Notes: a model not told the origin generated them from the sequence alone. Positions 42,525 to 52,115 are shown, counted from the first letter of the stretch. The stretch is DNA of 53,207 nucleotides from JAUICS01 sp964384335 (GCA_964384335.1 CAYLKN010000013.1:1-53207), one strand, 5' to 3'. Numbers and translations are program-made.

Positions 42525-44342
42525 TCATGCTGTTTTATTTTTGAGAGCCTCTTTTTCAATATAAAGATTTCCGCCCGTATCCTTAAATTTCTCCGACATC
42601 TCCTGCATCCCGCTCTTTGCGTATTCCCGGACTTCCTGTGTGATTTTCATTGAACAGAACTTGGGACCGCACATGGAGCAGAAGTGGGCAACCTTCGCAC
42701 CGTCTGCAGGAAGTGTTTCGTCGTGATAGGCCTGTGCCGTTTCGGGATCGAGCGACAGATTAAACTGATCCTGCCAGCGGAATTCAAATCGCGCCTTTGA
42801 CAAAGCATCATCCCTGATTTTTGCGGCGGGATGGCCTTTGGCGAGATCGGCTGCATGGGCGGCAATCTTGTATGAGATAACACCGGTTTTGACATCATCC
42901 CTGTTGGGCAGTCCAAGATGTTCTTTCGGCGTGACATAACATAGCATGGCCGTACCGTACCATCCGATCATGGCCGCGCCGATCGCACTTGTTATATGGT
43001 CATATCCCGGCGCAATATCCGTTGTTAAGGGACCGAGGGTGTAAAACGGAGCCTCTTTACAGACTTCAAGCTGTTTGTCCATATTCTCCTTTATAAGATG
43101 CATAGGAACATGGCCTGGGCCTTCGATCATTACCTGAACATCGTGTTTCCACGCGACTTCGGTTAATTCACCAAGTGTTTCAAGCTCAGCAAACTGCGCT
43201 TTATCATTGGCATCGGCGATCGAGCCCGGCCTTAATCCGTCACCAAGAGAAAAAGTAACGTCATAAGCTTTCATGATTTCGCAGATTTCTTCAAAATGCG
43301 TATAAAGAAAGCTTTCGCGGTGATGTGCAAGACACCATTTCGCCATAATCGAACCACCCCGGGAAACGATTCCGGTTACACGGTCCGCCGTCAAATGGAT
43401 ATAAGGAAGGCGAACACCGGCGTGAACGGTAAAATAGTCAACACCCTGCTCGCACTGCTCAATCAGTGTGTCTTTATAGATCTCCCATGTAAGATCTTCT
43501 GCCGATCCGCCAACTTTTTCGAGGGCCTGATATATCGGGACGGTTCCAACAGGAACTGGGGAATTTCTTAATATCCATTCGCGTGTTGCGTGTATGTTCT
43601 TTCCGGTCGAAAGATCCATAATGGTATCCGCACCCCAGCGTGTGGCCCAGACCATTTTTTCAACTTCCTCTGCGATTGAAGATGTAACCGCCGAGTTGCC
43701 AATGTTTGCGTTGATTTTGACAAGGAAGTTGCGCCCGATAATCATGGGCTCCGCCTCCGGATGATTAATGTTTGCAGGAATTACGGCGCGTCCTTGTGCA
43801 ACTTCATTCCGCACGAATTCCGGGGTAATTCTGTCTGGTATGGCCGCCCCGAAACTTTCCCCGGATCGTTTTGTGTTTTTGGTGTCCGGTAACCGACCAA
43901 GATTTTCACGTATGGCAATATACTCCATTTCGGGGGTTATCAGTCCCTTACGGGCATAGGCCATCTGGGTTACCGCGTCTCCGGTTTTTGCGCGCCTTGG
44001 CAGATATTCTTTGCGGTCGAATTCCTGAACCTGTGGTTTCTGACCTTTTTTGTATCCATTATCAATCGGCTGGATCTCACGGCCTTTATATTCCTGCGTG
44101 TCATTTCGCTTTTCAATCCACGGTTTCCGCAGGGGGTCCAGACCCTCATAAATATTGATCTGTTTTTGTGGGTCAGTGTAGGGGCCAGATGTATCGTAAA
44201 AATTCAGAGGGGCCTCACCACCGGAAAGTGCAATTTGACGCATTCCAACGCTTACATCGCCCTCGTTTATATAGATTTTCCGGGAAGCCGGAAGCGGGCC
44301 CGTCGTAATTGAAGAAGAAAGTTCGTTTACATCTTTTGGCAT
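42525..44342 (-). CDS. thiC: HMP-phosphate synthase ThiC
   Basis: A 605-residue radical-SAM enzyme converting aminoimidazole ribotide to HMP-P. The C-terminal cluster motif CSMCGPKFC is present, along with GRNFLVKINANIGNSAV, YFTVHAGVRL and MIEGPGHVPMH. ATG 44342 is chosen: a GAGG lies eight bases upstream and earlier ATGs fall inside the riboswitch leader. It is the first gene of the TPP-controlled operon. Confidence 0.96.
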   Translation of the reverse strand: MPKDVNELSSSITTGPLPASRKIYINEGDVSVGMRQIALSGGEAPLNFYDTSGPYTDPQKQINIYEGLDPLRKPWIEKRNDTQEYKGREIQPIDNGYKKGQKPQVQEFDRKEYLPRRAKTGDAVTQMAYARKGLITPEMEYIAIRENLGRLPDTKNTKRSGESFGAAIPDRITPEFVRNEVAQGRAVIPANINHPEAEPMIIGRNFLVKINANIGNSAVTSSIAEEVEKMVWATRWGADTIMDLSTGKNIHATREWILRNSPVPVGTVPIYQALEKVGGSAEDLTWEIYKDTLIEQCEQGVDYFTVHAGVRLPYIHLTADRVTGIVSRGGSIMAKWCLAHHRESFLYTHFEEICEIMKAYDVTFSLGDGLRPGSIADANDKAQFAELETLGELTEVAWKHDVQVMIEGPGHVPMHLIKENMDKQLEVCKEAPFYTLGPLTTDIAPGYDHITSAIGAAMIGWYGTAMLCYVTPKEHLGLPNRDDVKTGVISYKIAAHAADLAKGHPAAKIRDDALSKARFEFRWQDQFNLSLDPETAQAYHDETLPADGAKVAHFCSMCGPKFCSMKITQEVREYAKSGMQEMSEKFKDTGGNLYIEKEALKNKTA

Positions 44343-44345
44343 TAT

Positions 44346-44373
44346 GATCCTCACCGTTTTGGTATTCAGGATC
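44346..44373 (-). promoter_or_regulatory. Hairpin covering the thiC ribosome binding site
   Basis: On the minus strand GATCCT (44368-44373) pairs with AGGATC (44346-44351), which includes the Shine-Dalgarno; ACC and GGT add an inner stem. This fits translation control by the TPP riboswitch upstream. Confidence 0.5.
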
Positions 44374-44434
44374 CTGCCCATGGCGGCCGGATGTATCCAA
44401 AGCCAATAAATTTTATACCTATCTGCTTTTGAAA

Positions 44435-44514
44435 TGCATCCCTTCGCCGGTATGAGCCGGATCAGGTTCTGCGGGTATTTCTCAGCCTGTTAACTATTTA
44501 CAGACACCCCGTGC
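44435..44514 (-). ncRNA. TPP (thi-box) riboswitch
   Basis: The minus strand reads GCACGGGGTG near its start, then GGCTGAGAAATACCC, GAACCTGATCCGGCTCATAC and CCGGCGAAGGGA, all core parts of the TPP aptamer in the right order. It precedes thiC by about 90 bases, and should reduce expression when thiamine pyrophosphate is bound. Confidence 0.95.
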
Positions 44515-44519
44515 TAAAC

Positions 44520-44550
44520 ATTACACTCTCATTTTTGACAGCTTTGTCAA
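44520..44550 (-). promoter_or_regulatory. Probable promoter of the thiamine operon
   Basis: TTGACA (44545-44550), 19-base spacer, TGTAAT (44520-44525); the start would fall at about 44513, right at the aptamer. The -35 lies over the stop of kpsC. TTGACA-AAGC-TGTCAA (44535-44550) is also a perfect palindrome. Confidence 0.5.
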
Positions 44551-46640
44551 GAAACGCCTAAGAATTTCTGTTTAAAAAACCGTCTCAGTTCGGTATAGGG
44601 CGTGTATAAAGTTTTCACACGCTTGAAGCCGTAACCTTCCTGCAGCCTGCGGATGGCAGTTTCAGGGGAGCACAAGAGGCCGGACACAGGGTCGAGATAC
44701 CGCGGATATCGTATATATGCGGCGTAAATAACATCTTCAATTTTTTTTGTTACATTTCGTGCGGGATTATCCATCATGTCTATAGTCAGGCCCCAGCCGG
44801 CATAAAAGGGCATACCGTAAACATGTACTTTTTTTCCTTTCATCAGGGCTTCAAATCCCGCAAGGGATGTCAGCACATGAATATGATCGACCTGATCAAA
44901 AAGTGTATGCAGATTTGTGTTTCTGACAACACAATCGGCCAGACCTTTTATCTCTTTATTTACGGAATTTCCCTCTCTGTAACCTGAAACAACATCGGGG
45001 TGCGGTTTATATATAATGGTGTCCTTTGGATAAAGTGTGCGTACTTTTTCAAGAAGGCCCAGAGATGTCTGAATTTCTCCTCCGCCCAGCAATACTGATT
45101 TATCCTTATCATATTGCCCCAAAACCAGGTGTTTCGGCTTTGAGTGATCAATGTGCGACAAATCAGGATCATTTTCATCTGCGATGTTATATTTTGTAAC
45201 CTTTGTCTCACAAATAAACTGTCTTAGTTTCTGAGCCCGGTCTCTTTGTGCGTTATCGCAATCCTGCTCTGCAATCATTTTTTCAAGACGGCTCGGCTTT
45301 GACGGATCAAAGTATATTCCGCAGTCATCAAAAACAAGGGAGCCGGGAGGATGAAGATTGACACCAAGCCCTTTGGAACGGATAAATCCATCCTCAACCT
45401 TTATCAAAGGTATCCCGCTTTCCGCGCAGGCTTTTTCAACTTCCAAAGGAATTTTTCCGGTCCAGCCAAAGAGAGGCAGTTTCATTTGCCGTGCCCTCTT
45501 TAAAGCATGTTCAGGTTTTTTCTCATAAAAAATGGGTTTTTCTGTTTCCGGCAAAAATCCCTCGAAAACAGACCTTTTCCATTTTGATATCCCGCAGGCA
45601 ACAAATTGTCTCTGCGTAAACTCACTTACTTTTGCTTTCAAATCTGCAAGAATTTCAAATCCTCTTTCGGGCTCGCAAAGATTTTTTTCGTAAGGATCAA
45701 TGTAAACAGGATATTCTATAAGACTTTTGTAGACCAAAGTTTCAAGATCGATTTTTCTTTGACTCTGTGAAGACTTAGAAACGTTATGGTCTACAGTCAG
45801 GCCGTATCCAGAATAAAAAGGCGTGCCAAAACAATGGACCTCCCTGCCGGCCATCAAAGCTTCAAAACCCAGGGCGCTTGTAACGGTAAAAACTTTCTCT
45901 GCCTTCTCAAACATAGCCCAGGATGAATAATTGCCGTTTAAGACGCTGAACCGTTCTGAATTCCGGATTTGTTGTGGTATGTATCCGGGATCTAAATACC
46001 CGTTATATTTACCTTTATACTTTGCTTTATCAGGGTGTGCCTTCAGTATCAGTCTGTGGTCGGGATAGTCTTCAAAAGCATGCAAAAGCATTTTCTGAAA
46101 ACTATGCGCCGAAGCCTGACCCAGAGGAATCGATGCATCGTTTTTAACCTGATCGACAATCAGGATCGCTTTTCCGTTTTCCGGGACCTCCCCGGAAACC
46201 TTATCTAACCCGCAGTTATATTTTGTCAGACGATGTTTTTCGATGAAGGTAATTAAAGATTTTGCTCTCTCTTTTTGGGCATCTGTAATAGTTTTCTCCA
46301 AGAGTTTTGAAAGACGCGAGGGACTTCCTGTTCTGTAGTAGATTCCAACATCATCCCAGATAAAACTATGGGGCGGAGGCTTTTTTGACGGACTGCCAAC
46401 CGAGCGAAAAAATCCGTCTTCAAGAGCGATGTAGGTTAGATTTTTTGCCGACGCGGCCGACCTTGCCCAGAGGCTTGTGGGTTTGTATCCCCATCCGGCC
46501 AGACAGTCAGCATGTCCTGGCAGAAAAAGTCCGCATGTATGTTTTGCGGCAAGGTTATCCAGTAAAATATCAATATTGGGGGTTTTAAAAATTTGTTTCT
46601 TTAAAAGATGGATATGCCTGAAAGATTTCGTAGGAAGCAT
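44547..46640 (-). CDS. kpsC: Capsule polysaccharide Kdo-transferase KpsC
   Basis: A 697-residue protein with two related halves, each with EDGFxRS, DD.GIYxxxxPSRL, KxHPD and FYxGxGLTxD. In KpsC the two domains are beta-Kdo transferases that alternate to make the poly-Kdo linker on phosphatidylglycerol for group 2/3-type capsules. It follows kpsT by eight bases. KpsS, E and D are not in the window. Confidence 0.92.
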   Translation of the reverse strand: MLPTKSFRHIHLLKKQIFKTPNIDILLDNLAAKHTCGLFLPGHADCLAGWGYKPTSLWARSAASAKNLTYIALEDGFFRSVGSPSKKPPPHSFIWDDVGIYYRTGSPSRLSKLLEKTITDAQKERAKSLITFIEKHRLTKYNCGLDKVSGEVPENGKAILIVDQVKNDASIPLGQASAHSFQKMLLHAFEDYPDHRLILKAHPDKAKYKGKYNGYLDPGYIPQQIRNSERFSVLNGNYSSWAMFEKAEKVFTVTSALGFEALMAGREVHCFGTPFYSGYGLTVDHNVSKSSQSQRKIDLETLVYKSLIEYPVYIDPYEKNLCEPERGFEILADLKAKVSEFTQRQFVACGISKWKRSVFEGFLPETEKPIFYEKKPEHALKRARQMKLPLFGWTGKIPLEVEKACAESGIPLIKVEDGFIRSKGLGVNLHPPGSLVFDDCGIYFDPSKPSRLEKMIAEQDCDNAQRDRAQKLRQFICETKVTKYNIADENDPDLSHIDHSKPKHLVLGQYDKDKSVLLGGGEIQTSLGLLEKVRTLYPKDTIIYKPHPDVVSGYREGNSVNKEIKGLADCVVRNTNLHTLFDQVDHIHVLTSLAGFEALMKGKKVHVYGMPFYAGWGLTIDMMDNPARNVTKKIEDVIYAAYIRYPRYLDPVSGLLCSPETAIRRLQEGYGFKRVKTLYTPYTELRRFFKQKFLGVS

Positions 46641-46648
46641 GGATAATC

Positions 46649-47455
46649 TTAAAGGTTTTCGTAAACTGAGAAAGCTTCCTGCATGTCATCATAAATTTTA
46701 AGCTTGCCGTCTTTCAGGATTGCGGCAACATCACAAAAGGTTTCGATAAGTTTTGTGCTGTGAGACACAATAATCAGATTGGTTCCGTATTTTTCTTTTT
46801 TTTCATCAAGAATTGACTTGGTCTGTTTTTTCATTTTGGCATCACCGCCGCTAAAACCTTCATCAATCAGATAGGTGTCGAATTCAAAAGCCATGTTTAC
46901 TGCAAAAACCAGCCTTTTCTTCATTCCTTTTGAATACGTTCTTACCGGCAGATCCATGTAAGCACCCAGGGAAGCGAAATTTTCAATAAACGCAGCTTTT
47001 TTTTTGAAATCCTCATTATAAAGCCGGCATATAAACTTGACATTTTCTCGCCCTGTCATGCTTGCGTTTATTCCGTTCCCGCCACCTCCGATCGGCCAGG
47101 AGAATTTAATACCATTTTTTCTGATTTCCCCTTTATCAGGGTGCTCAAGACCCGCGAGCAACTTGACAAGGGTGCTTTTGCCTTCTCCGTTTTTTCCAAG
47201 AATACCAATCGAAAGAGACTGAGGAAGTGAAAGGTTAAGATCTTCAAAAATTGTCTTCCATCCGAATTTTGTTTTAAACCTTTTTGTAACGTTTACTAAC
47301 TCTATTTTTTTCTGATTATCAAAATTGGGTGAGTTTGAGACGATATCCTTATCGTCTTTAAGTGAACTGGGTGTGTTTTTAACAAGTTCGCGAAAGAACC
47401 GTTTCCCTTCCTCCGACAGGCTTTTTCTATCTAAAAGCTTTGTATTACTCATCAT
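46649..47455 (-). CDS. kpsT: Capsule export ABC transporter ATPase KpsT
   Basis: A 268-residue ABC ATPase: Walker A GILGKNGEGKST, signature region TYSKGMKKRL (degenerate, as in KpsT/Wzt), Walker B TYLIDEGFSGGD. A 60-residue N-terminal extension precedes the ABC domain, longer than in Escherichia coli KpsT. It overlaps kpsM by 11 bases. Confidence 0.9.
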   Translation of the reverse strand: MMSNTKLLDRKSLSEEGKRFFRELVKNTPSSLKDDKDIVSNSPNFDNQKKIELVNVTKRFKTKFGWKTIFEDLNLSLPQSLSIGILGKNGEGKSTLVKLLAGLEHPDKGEIRKNGIKFSWPIGGGGNGINASMTGRENVKFICRLYNEDFKKKAAFIENFASLGAYMDLPVRTYSKGMKKRLVFAVNMAFEFDTYLIDEGFSGGDAKMKKQTKSILDEKKEKYGTNLIIVSHSTKLIETFCDVAAILKDGKLKIYDDMQEAFSVYENL

Positions 47456-48257
47456 TTGCTAAAATCCTGTGCATATACCGTTTTTCTATCATAGTTCCCA
47501 GTATAAGAGAAACCGCTCCTATATAAAAAGCATATTGCCAGTTAAGAAAAAGTGAAAGAGCATCATGATGAACAAACAAGGCGTCTCTGAAACACTCAAG
47601 AAGATGTGTTATGGGATTGTACGATGCGTACTCTAGCATTTGGTCAGAAAGGCGCTGGTCGATCGGAATTATTATACCGGATGTCAGATATAATAATCTG
47701 TTCATGGCCCGTACAAATATCCCAAAATTCGGGAAAATCGCTACCACTCCCCTTAGTAAAACTCCAAAACCCAGCCCAAAAAATGCAAATAAAGGAAAAA
47801 ACAGTATGGCTGTAAAAAGATAATTGAATTCAAAATCAAATCCCCAGAAAAACAGACCAAACAATATAACAGTCAGGACAAGAAACTGTGAAACCATCTC
47901 GAACACCGCCCTGGTAAGGGCGACGTCAAACATATTGATCATGGGGAATATCAGCATGGCTCTGACTGACCCCCCTTCCGCACCGGACATAACCCGCGTG
48001 TATGTTTTTGAAATAACGAAAAATGGTATCAGTCCGGAGATAACAAAAAGAACATAATGTTCCGGGTCCATTCCGCCCCTGCCCAGTATCACAAGTTTGA
48101 TGATCAGAAGAACGGCAATGTGCAACAGAGGCTCGATGAATATCCATATAAGACCAAGTTTCTTGTTCCCAAAGCGTGTTCTGAGCTCCTTTAAAATAAG
48201 GGCATTTATGATACGGCTTTGTTCAAAAAAACCTTTTATGACATTTGTGCCGGTCAT
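47445..48257 (-). CDS. kpsM: Capsule export ABC transporter permease KpsM
   Basis: A 270-residue ABC-2 type permease with about six hydrophobic segments. N-terminal LILKELRTRFGNKKLGLIWIFIEPLLHI is typical of KpsM/Wzm. With KpsT it exports the lipid-linked capsule chain. It begins nine bases after yidC. Confidence 0.9.
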   Translation of the reverse strand: MTGTNVIKGFFEQSRIINALILKELRTRFGNKKLGLIWIFIEPLLHIAVLLIIKLVILGRGGMDPEHYVLFVISGLIPFFVISKTYTRVMSGAEGGSVRAMLIFPMINMFDVALTRAVFEMVSQFLVLTVILFGLFFWGFDFEFNYLFTAILFFPLFAFFGLGFGVLLRGVVAIFPNFGIFVRAMNRLLYLTSGIIIPIDQRLSDQMLEYASYNPITHLLECFRDALFVHHDALSLFLNWQYAFYIGAVSLILGTMIEKRYMHRILANDE

Positions 48258-48266
48258 TCAGGGATG

Positions 48267-50255
48267 TTATTTTTTCTTTTTCTTTTTGGGTTTTGGCTTT
48301 GATACAGGTTTGGGTTCTTTGGGCTCATTGTTTGTATCTGTTTCATTATGATGTTTTCCGGTTAATGCCTCCTCAAATTCCTCTTCAATCATTTCAGCGC
48401 CAGGATGAACGGAAGGGCCTTCCGAAATCATTTCATCCATTTTTTCATCGTTTTTAGACTTTTTGAACAAATGGACTTCAACGCCCATCATTCTCATTAT
48501 TATATATTGTTGTATTATGGACAGGATTGCGGAAAAACTCCAGTAAATAACCAGTCCCGCCGGGAACTGCGCCATAATTATGGTGATCATAAACGGAAAA
48601 AACATCATAATCTGCCGCTGTAAAGGGTCCTGGGGCGGAGGGTTCAGTTTTTGCTGGATCAGCATGGCCACCATCATAATGCAGGGCCAGGCCCCGATTT
48701 GGAGAAAGCCGGGAACATCGTAAGGCAGAAGCCCAAAAGCGTTGAATAAAGATGTTGGATCCTGTGCAGACAGATCCTGTATCCATCCGAAAAAAGGCGC
48801 ATGGCGCATCTCAAGGGTAACGAAAAGAACTTTATACAGTGCAAAGAATATAGGAATCTGGATAAGGATTGGAAAACATCCGGCCATTGGATTGACTTTT
48901 TCCTTTTCATACAGCTTAACAAGTTCCTGTTGAAGTTTCTGGCGGTCCTCGCCGTATTTTTCTCTCAGCTCCATAATCTGCGGGGAAATCTGTTTAAGAC
49001 GCGCAAATGATTTGTACGAGGTATTGGCCAGCGGAAATACGGCAATTCTTAAAAATATCGTCAAAATTATAATCGCAATGCCAAAGTTTCCGGTCAGATC
49101 GGAAAAGAAAGTCAGTACATAAAAGAAAGGCTTGGTCAGGAAATAAAACCATCCGAAATCAATTGCGAGATCAAAGTGATCGATACCAAGCTGTTTCTCA
49201 TAGGCATCAAGCAGAGATAGCTGCTTCGCGCCTGCGAAAAGCCTTTCTTGGCGCGTGCCGGTCGATCCGGGGCCGACCACGAGAGCTTCACCCAGAACAT
49301 CGATTTGAAACAGATCAGATGTATTTGAAGAGCGCTTGTCCCCGGACGATTTATGAATTATGCGATATGTTTTTTCCTCGCCCTGGTGAGGCAGTATGCT
49401 TGCCATCCAGTATTTTTCCGTTATGCCGATCCAGCCGCGCTCGGATTTAATTTCAACTTCATTTTTGCCCTTCATAAGGGATTTATATGAACTCTGAAAC
49501 AGTTCTCCGTTAATGTAGGCAATCGGGCCTTCATGAAGAATCCATTGTCCTTGGGGGTTTTCTGGTAATCCACGACGGGACACCAGGCTGTAGGGATACA
49601 GAGTTAATGTTTTGTCTGTATTGTTTTCAATCGATTTTTCGATCCTGAAAAGATAGTTCTCGTCAACACTGATTGTCTTATGAAAGCGTATTCCCTGTCC
49701 GTTATCCCAGAATAACTGAACCGGATTGTCCGGCGTTAAGGCAACATCACTGTTGCCGTTACGTCCTTTAACCGACCAGATTGTCCGGGAGCCGGGCAGC
49801 TTAATATCCTGGTCCGCACCTGCAATCCATCCATAATCGGTGTAATAGGGATGTTTTGTATTTTTAGGTGAAAACAGGATAACACGATCTTCACTTTCAA
49901 GTGTCTTAAAGTAATTTTTCAGTTCAAGGTCATCTATTATTCCGCCTTTCAGGTTTATAGAGCCTGATATCTTTTCATTTTCTATTTTGATCCTTGGACT
50001 TTCAGTAAGGGCGGCTTCTCTAGGAATTGTTGTTTGTGTTCTGACATTTTCACCCGGAATGGCATTTCCAGGCTCATTCTGATTTTGAGCCCCTGCCTGT
50101 TCCGTTTTCTGAGCCTCTCTCATTTTTTCAATTCTCGGCTCCATGAAATATTTATCAAAAATGAAGAATATCACGATCGATATAAGTATAAAGACAATCA
50201 GATTTCTGGTGTCTTCAGGGTGCATATTCTGATTTTGCGAATTCGAAGAGAACAT
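48267..50255 (-). CDS. yidC: Membrane protein insertase YidC
   Basis: A 662-residue Gram-negative-type YidC: an N-terminal helix (NLIVFILISIVIFFIFDKYF), large periplasmic domain (about 60-385) and five C-terminal helices with the conserved groove Arg in IFLRIAVFPLAN and CFPILIQIPIFFALYKVLF. The tail is very rich in Lys (KPKPKKKKKK), as expected for ribosome contact. About 110 residues longer than in Escherichia coli. It follows yidD by 59 bases. Confidence 0.96.
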   Translation of the reverse strand: MFSSNSQNQNMHPEDTRNLIVFILISIVIFFIFDKYFMEPRIEKMREAQKTEQAGAQNQNEPGNAIPGENVRTQTTIPREAALTESPRIKIENEKISGSINLKGGIIDDLELKNYFKTLESEDRVILFSPKNTKHPYYTDYGWIAGADQDIKLPGSRTIWSVKGRNGNSDVALTPDNPVQLFWDNGQGIRFHKTISVDENYLFRIEKSIENNTDKTLTLYPYSLVSRRGLPENPQGQWILHEGPIAYINGELFQSSYKSLMKGKNEVEIKSERGWIGITEKYWMASILPHQGEEKTYRIIHKSSGDKRSSNTSDLFQIDVLGEALVVGPGSTGTRQERLFAGAKQLSLLDAYEKQLGIDHFDLAIDFGWFYFLTKPFFYVLTFFSDLTGNFGIAIIILTIFLRIAVFPLANTSYKSFARLKQISPQIMELREKYGEDRQKLQQELVKLYEKEKVNPMAGCFPILIQIPIFFALYKVLFVTLEMRHAPFFGWIQDLSAQDPTSLFNAFGLLPYDVPGFLQIGAWPCIMMVAMLIQQKLNPPPQDPLQRQIMMFFPFMITIIMAQFPAGLVIYWSFSAILSIIQQYIIMRMMGVEVHLFKKSKNDEKMDEMISEGPSVHPGAEMIEEEFEEALTGKHHNETDTNNEPKEPKPVSKPKPKKKKKK

Positions 50256-50314
50256 GGCTTTTTTTACATACTCTTGGTGTTGCTTTATATTTGATACTGT
50301 AATTATCTATAATG

Positions 50315-50560
50315 TTAAGGAACCGGATCGTAATATGACCCTTTTGTCCAAGGATGACAACGGAAAATACGCCGCAATCCCAAAATAATACCCTTCGCAA
50401 AGCCGTGTTTTTTCAAAGCTTCCTGTGTGTAGGCCGAGCAGGTGGGAGAGAACCGGCAGCTTTGCCCCATCCATGGCGAGAGAATGAGGCGGTAGATTTT
50501 TATCACTGAAATGGTTAAGCGGACAAATTGCCTGTCGAGTATATTATAAATTCTAATCAT
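50315..50560 (-). CDS. yidD: Membrane protein insertion efficiency factor YidD
   Basis: An 81-residue protein with IKIYRLILSPWMGQSCRFSPTCSAY and EALKKHGFAKG, full YidD signatures including the paired Cys. It assists YidC. 17 bases separate it from rnpA. Confidence 0.95.
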   Translation of the reverse strand: MIRIYNILDRQFVRLTISVIKIYRLILSPWMGQSCRFSPTCSAYTQEALKKHGFAKGIILGLRRIFRCHPWTKGSYYDPVP

Positions 50561-50577
50561 GTGGCTTTATTGCTTGC

Positions 50578-50940
50578 TCACGTTATGCTCTTAAGCCGTT
50601 TTAAAGACCATATCAGATCTTTTTTGAGCTGATCAAAAGGACTTCCCAAGGCTTTTGCGCGGGCAATAATCACAATATCTTCCTGCGCACCCCTGATGTC
50701 CGGGTATAAGCCCCTGATCACCTCTCTCAGCCGCCTTTTTATTCTGTTTCTATCCACCGCGCGCGGTGCGGTTTTCTTTGATACTGTAATGCCGAACCTG
50801 GGAGATGCCAGTCCATTTTTTTTTGCCTGCACAACCATGGTGCCTGCAACCCATTTCCTGTTTTCTTTCTGAACTGACAGAAACTGAGCCCTGGATCTAA
50901 GAAATTCGGGTAAAGAAATATTCTTTTCCTGAATATCCAT
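50578..50940 (-). CDS. rnpA: Ribonuclease P protein component
   Basis: A 120-residue protein subunit of RNase P. PRFGITVSKKTAPRAVDRNR followed by IKRRLREVIRG is the family signature with the RNR-like RNA-binding helix. It follows rpmH by 67 bases. Confidence 0.96.
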   Translation of the reverse strand: MDIQEKNISLPEFLRSRAQFLSVQKENRKWVAGTMVVQAKKNGLASPRFGITVSKKTAPRAVDRNRIKRRLREVIRGLYPDIRGAQEDIVIIARAKALGSPFDQLKKDLIWSLKRLKSIT

Positions 50941-51007
50941 AGAATTTATTGAGCCCTGAGCCTGTGTAAATTATTTTATTTTTGGGAAACAGAAATGAAT
51001 TGCGAAA

Positions 51008-51142
51008 TCAGGCACTAAGAACTTTTCGTCCCTTTTGCCGTCTATTGCTTAATATTTTTCTGCCGTTTTTCGTTGCCATGCGCGCACGAAAACCATGTCT
51101 TCGCTTGCGAACAATGCGGCTTGGCTGAAAAGGTCTTTTCAT
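51008..51142 (-). CDS. rpmH: 50S ribosomal protein L34
   Basis: A 44-residue basic protein, MKRPFQPSRIVRKRRHGF at the start and QKGRKVLSA at the end, matching L34. Too short for a simple ORF cutoff. GGAG lies about eight bases before the ATG. It heads rpmH-rnpA-yidD-yidC. Confidence 0.97.
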   Translation of the reverse strand: MKRPFQPSRIVRKRRHGFRARMATKNGRKILSNRRQKGRKVLSA

Positions 51143-51188
51143 ATTTCAAGCTCCTGAATACAATTCTGAAATTTAAGTTAATACGTTT

Positions 51189-51213
51189 ATTATAATATTA
51201 TATGTTCTGTCAA
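51189..51213 (-). promoter_or_regulatory. Possible rpmH promoter
   Basis: On the minus strand TTGACA (51208-51213) is followed by TATAAT at 51189-51194. The spacing, 13 bases, is short, so the real -10 may be an adjacent AT-rich hexamer. The 228-base gap between rpmH and the next gene holds nothing else clear. Confidence 0.35.
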
Positions 51214-51370
51214 TAATTAACTCGATTCATGCGGTCCGGCCTATGGGTAACTCATCCGCGTAAATGATAAAAGTCTTGCAATACCTTTAAAAAATTGGTT
51301 TTTTATGTCTTCAATTTGTAAGTAAAAATATATCAGATAGAGTAATAATAATTAATCTTTGGGGCCGTAA

Positions 51371-51991
51371 ATGTATATAGATGATAAATGGAACCCTGTT
51401 CTGGGAGAAGAGCTTGCAGGCTTTTTAAGCCAGGTTAATCCAGTTGACGGGAAATATAAAGTTTCCGAATCCTCGACGGAAGTGGCGTGGCGTTTTTTGC
51501 CCTTTTACGACGAAGTTGCCCTGATCCGTCTGAAAGATCCGAACTGGCATCCCTCCAATCTGGTTTTGTATTATCTGACCGATAAGGGAAACCTTTACAG
51601 ATTGAACGGAACATCCCCAAATATCCATGACGTGAACGCCAAGGCCCCGATCAAGGTTACCGAAGAAAATGTTCTGGATTATCTCCGTTTTTTCTGTTTT
51701 TTCGTGCGCGGGGAGGAGGGGCCTTTTCTGATTGCGGAAACGATGGAAGACCCGTACATGCCGCAAAATCTCGATGATAAAACGCGCACGGTTATTGAAA
51801 ATACGATTCATCCTGCTAATTATAAAGGCCTGAACGAGCAGGGGCATTTTCTTTGCGATGCTGTGGTTTTTTATTCCAATGCCCTTTTTGAAGCCAATTT
51901 CGCGATCCAGCCCAGTGGAATGATTGAAATGCTGGATGATGAGCCGATTGCCGTTGATCTGTCCGTTCGCGTGGACGCGCCCGTCGCCTGA
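51371..51991 (+). CDS. Hypothetical protein (206 residues)
   Basis: A soluble, acidic protein of unknown family, starting MYIDDKWNPVLGEELAGFL. Blocks that look structured are WRFLPFYDEVALIRLKD and YYLTDKGNLYRLNGTSP; RFFCFFVRGEEGPFLIAETM follows. No signal peptide or membrane helix. It is divergent from rpmH and its end faces the SRP RNA. Confidence 0.65.
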   Translation: MYIDDKWNPVLGEELAGFLSQVNPVDGKYKVSESSTEVAWRFLPFYDEVALIRLKDPNWHPSNLVLYYLTDKGNLYRLNGTSPNIHDVNAKAPIKVTEENVLDYLRFFCFFVRGEEGPFLIAETMEDPYMPQNLDDKTRTVIENTIHPANYKGLNEQGHFLCDAVVFYSNALFEANFAIQPSGMIEMLDDEPIAVDLSVRVDAPVA

Positions 51992-52020
51992 TAAAATAAC
52001 ATCCGTAATTATTATAAATA

Positions 52021-52115
52021 TGGAAGACTGGACACGACCCAACGCGATTTCGCTACGGCTGCTTCCTTTCGGACCTGACCGGATTCGCAAAGGCATCGCC
52101 CGCGCCAGCCTTCCA
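52021..52115 (-). ncRNA. ffs: Signal recognition particle RNA (small bacterial type)
   Basis: The minus strand contains GGTCAGGTCCGAAAGGAAGC, the conserved helix-8 tip of 4.5S RNA, then AGCCG. The ends TGGAAGGCTGG and CCAGTCTTCCA pair, giving a hairpin RNA of about 95 bases. It binds Ffh for membrane targeting. Exact ends are approximate. Confidence 0.93.

Noticed and set aside
51143..51370. Replication origin near rpmH
   Set aside because: No DnaA boxes are seen in this gap and dnaA/dnaN are not adjacent.
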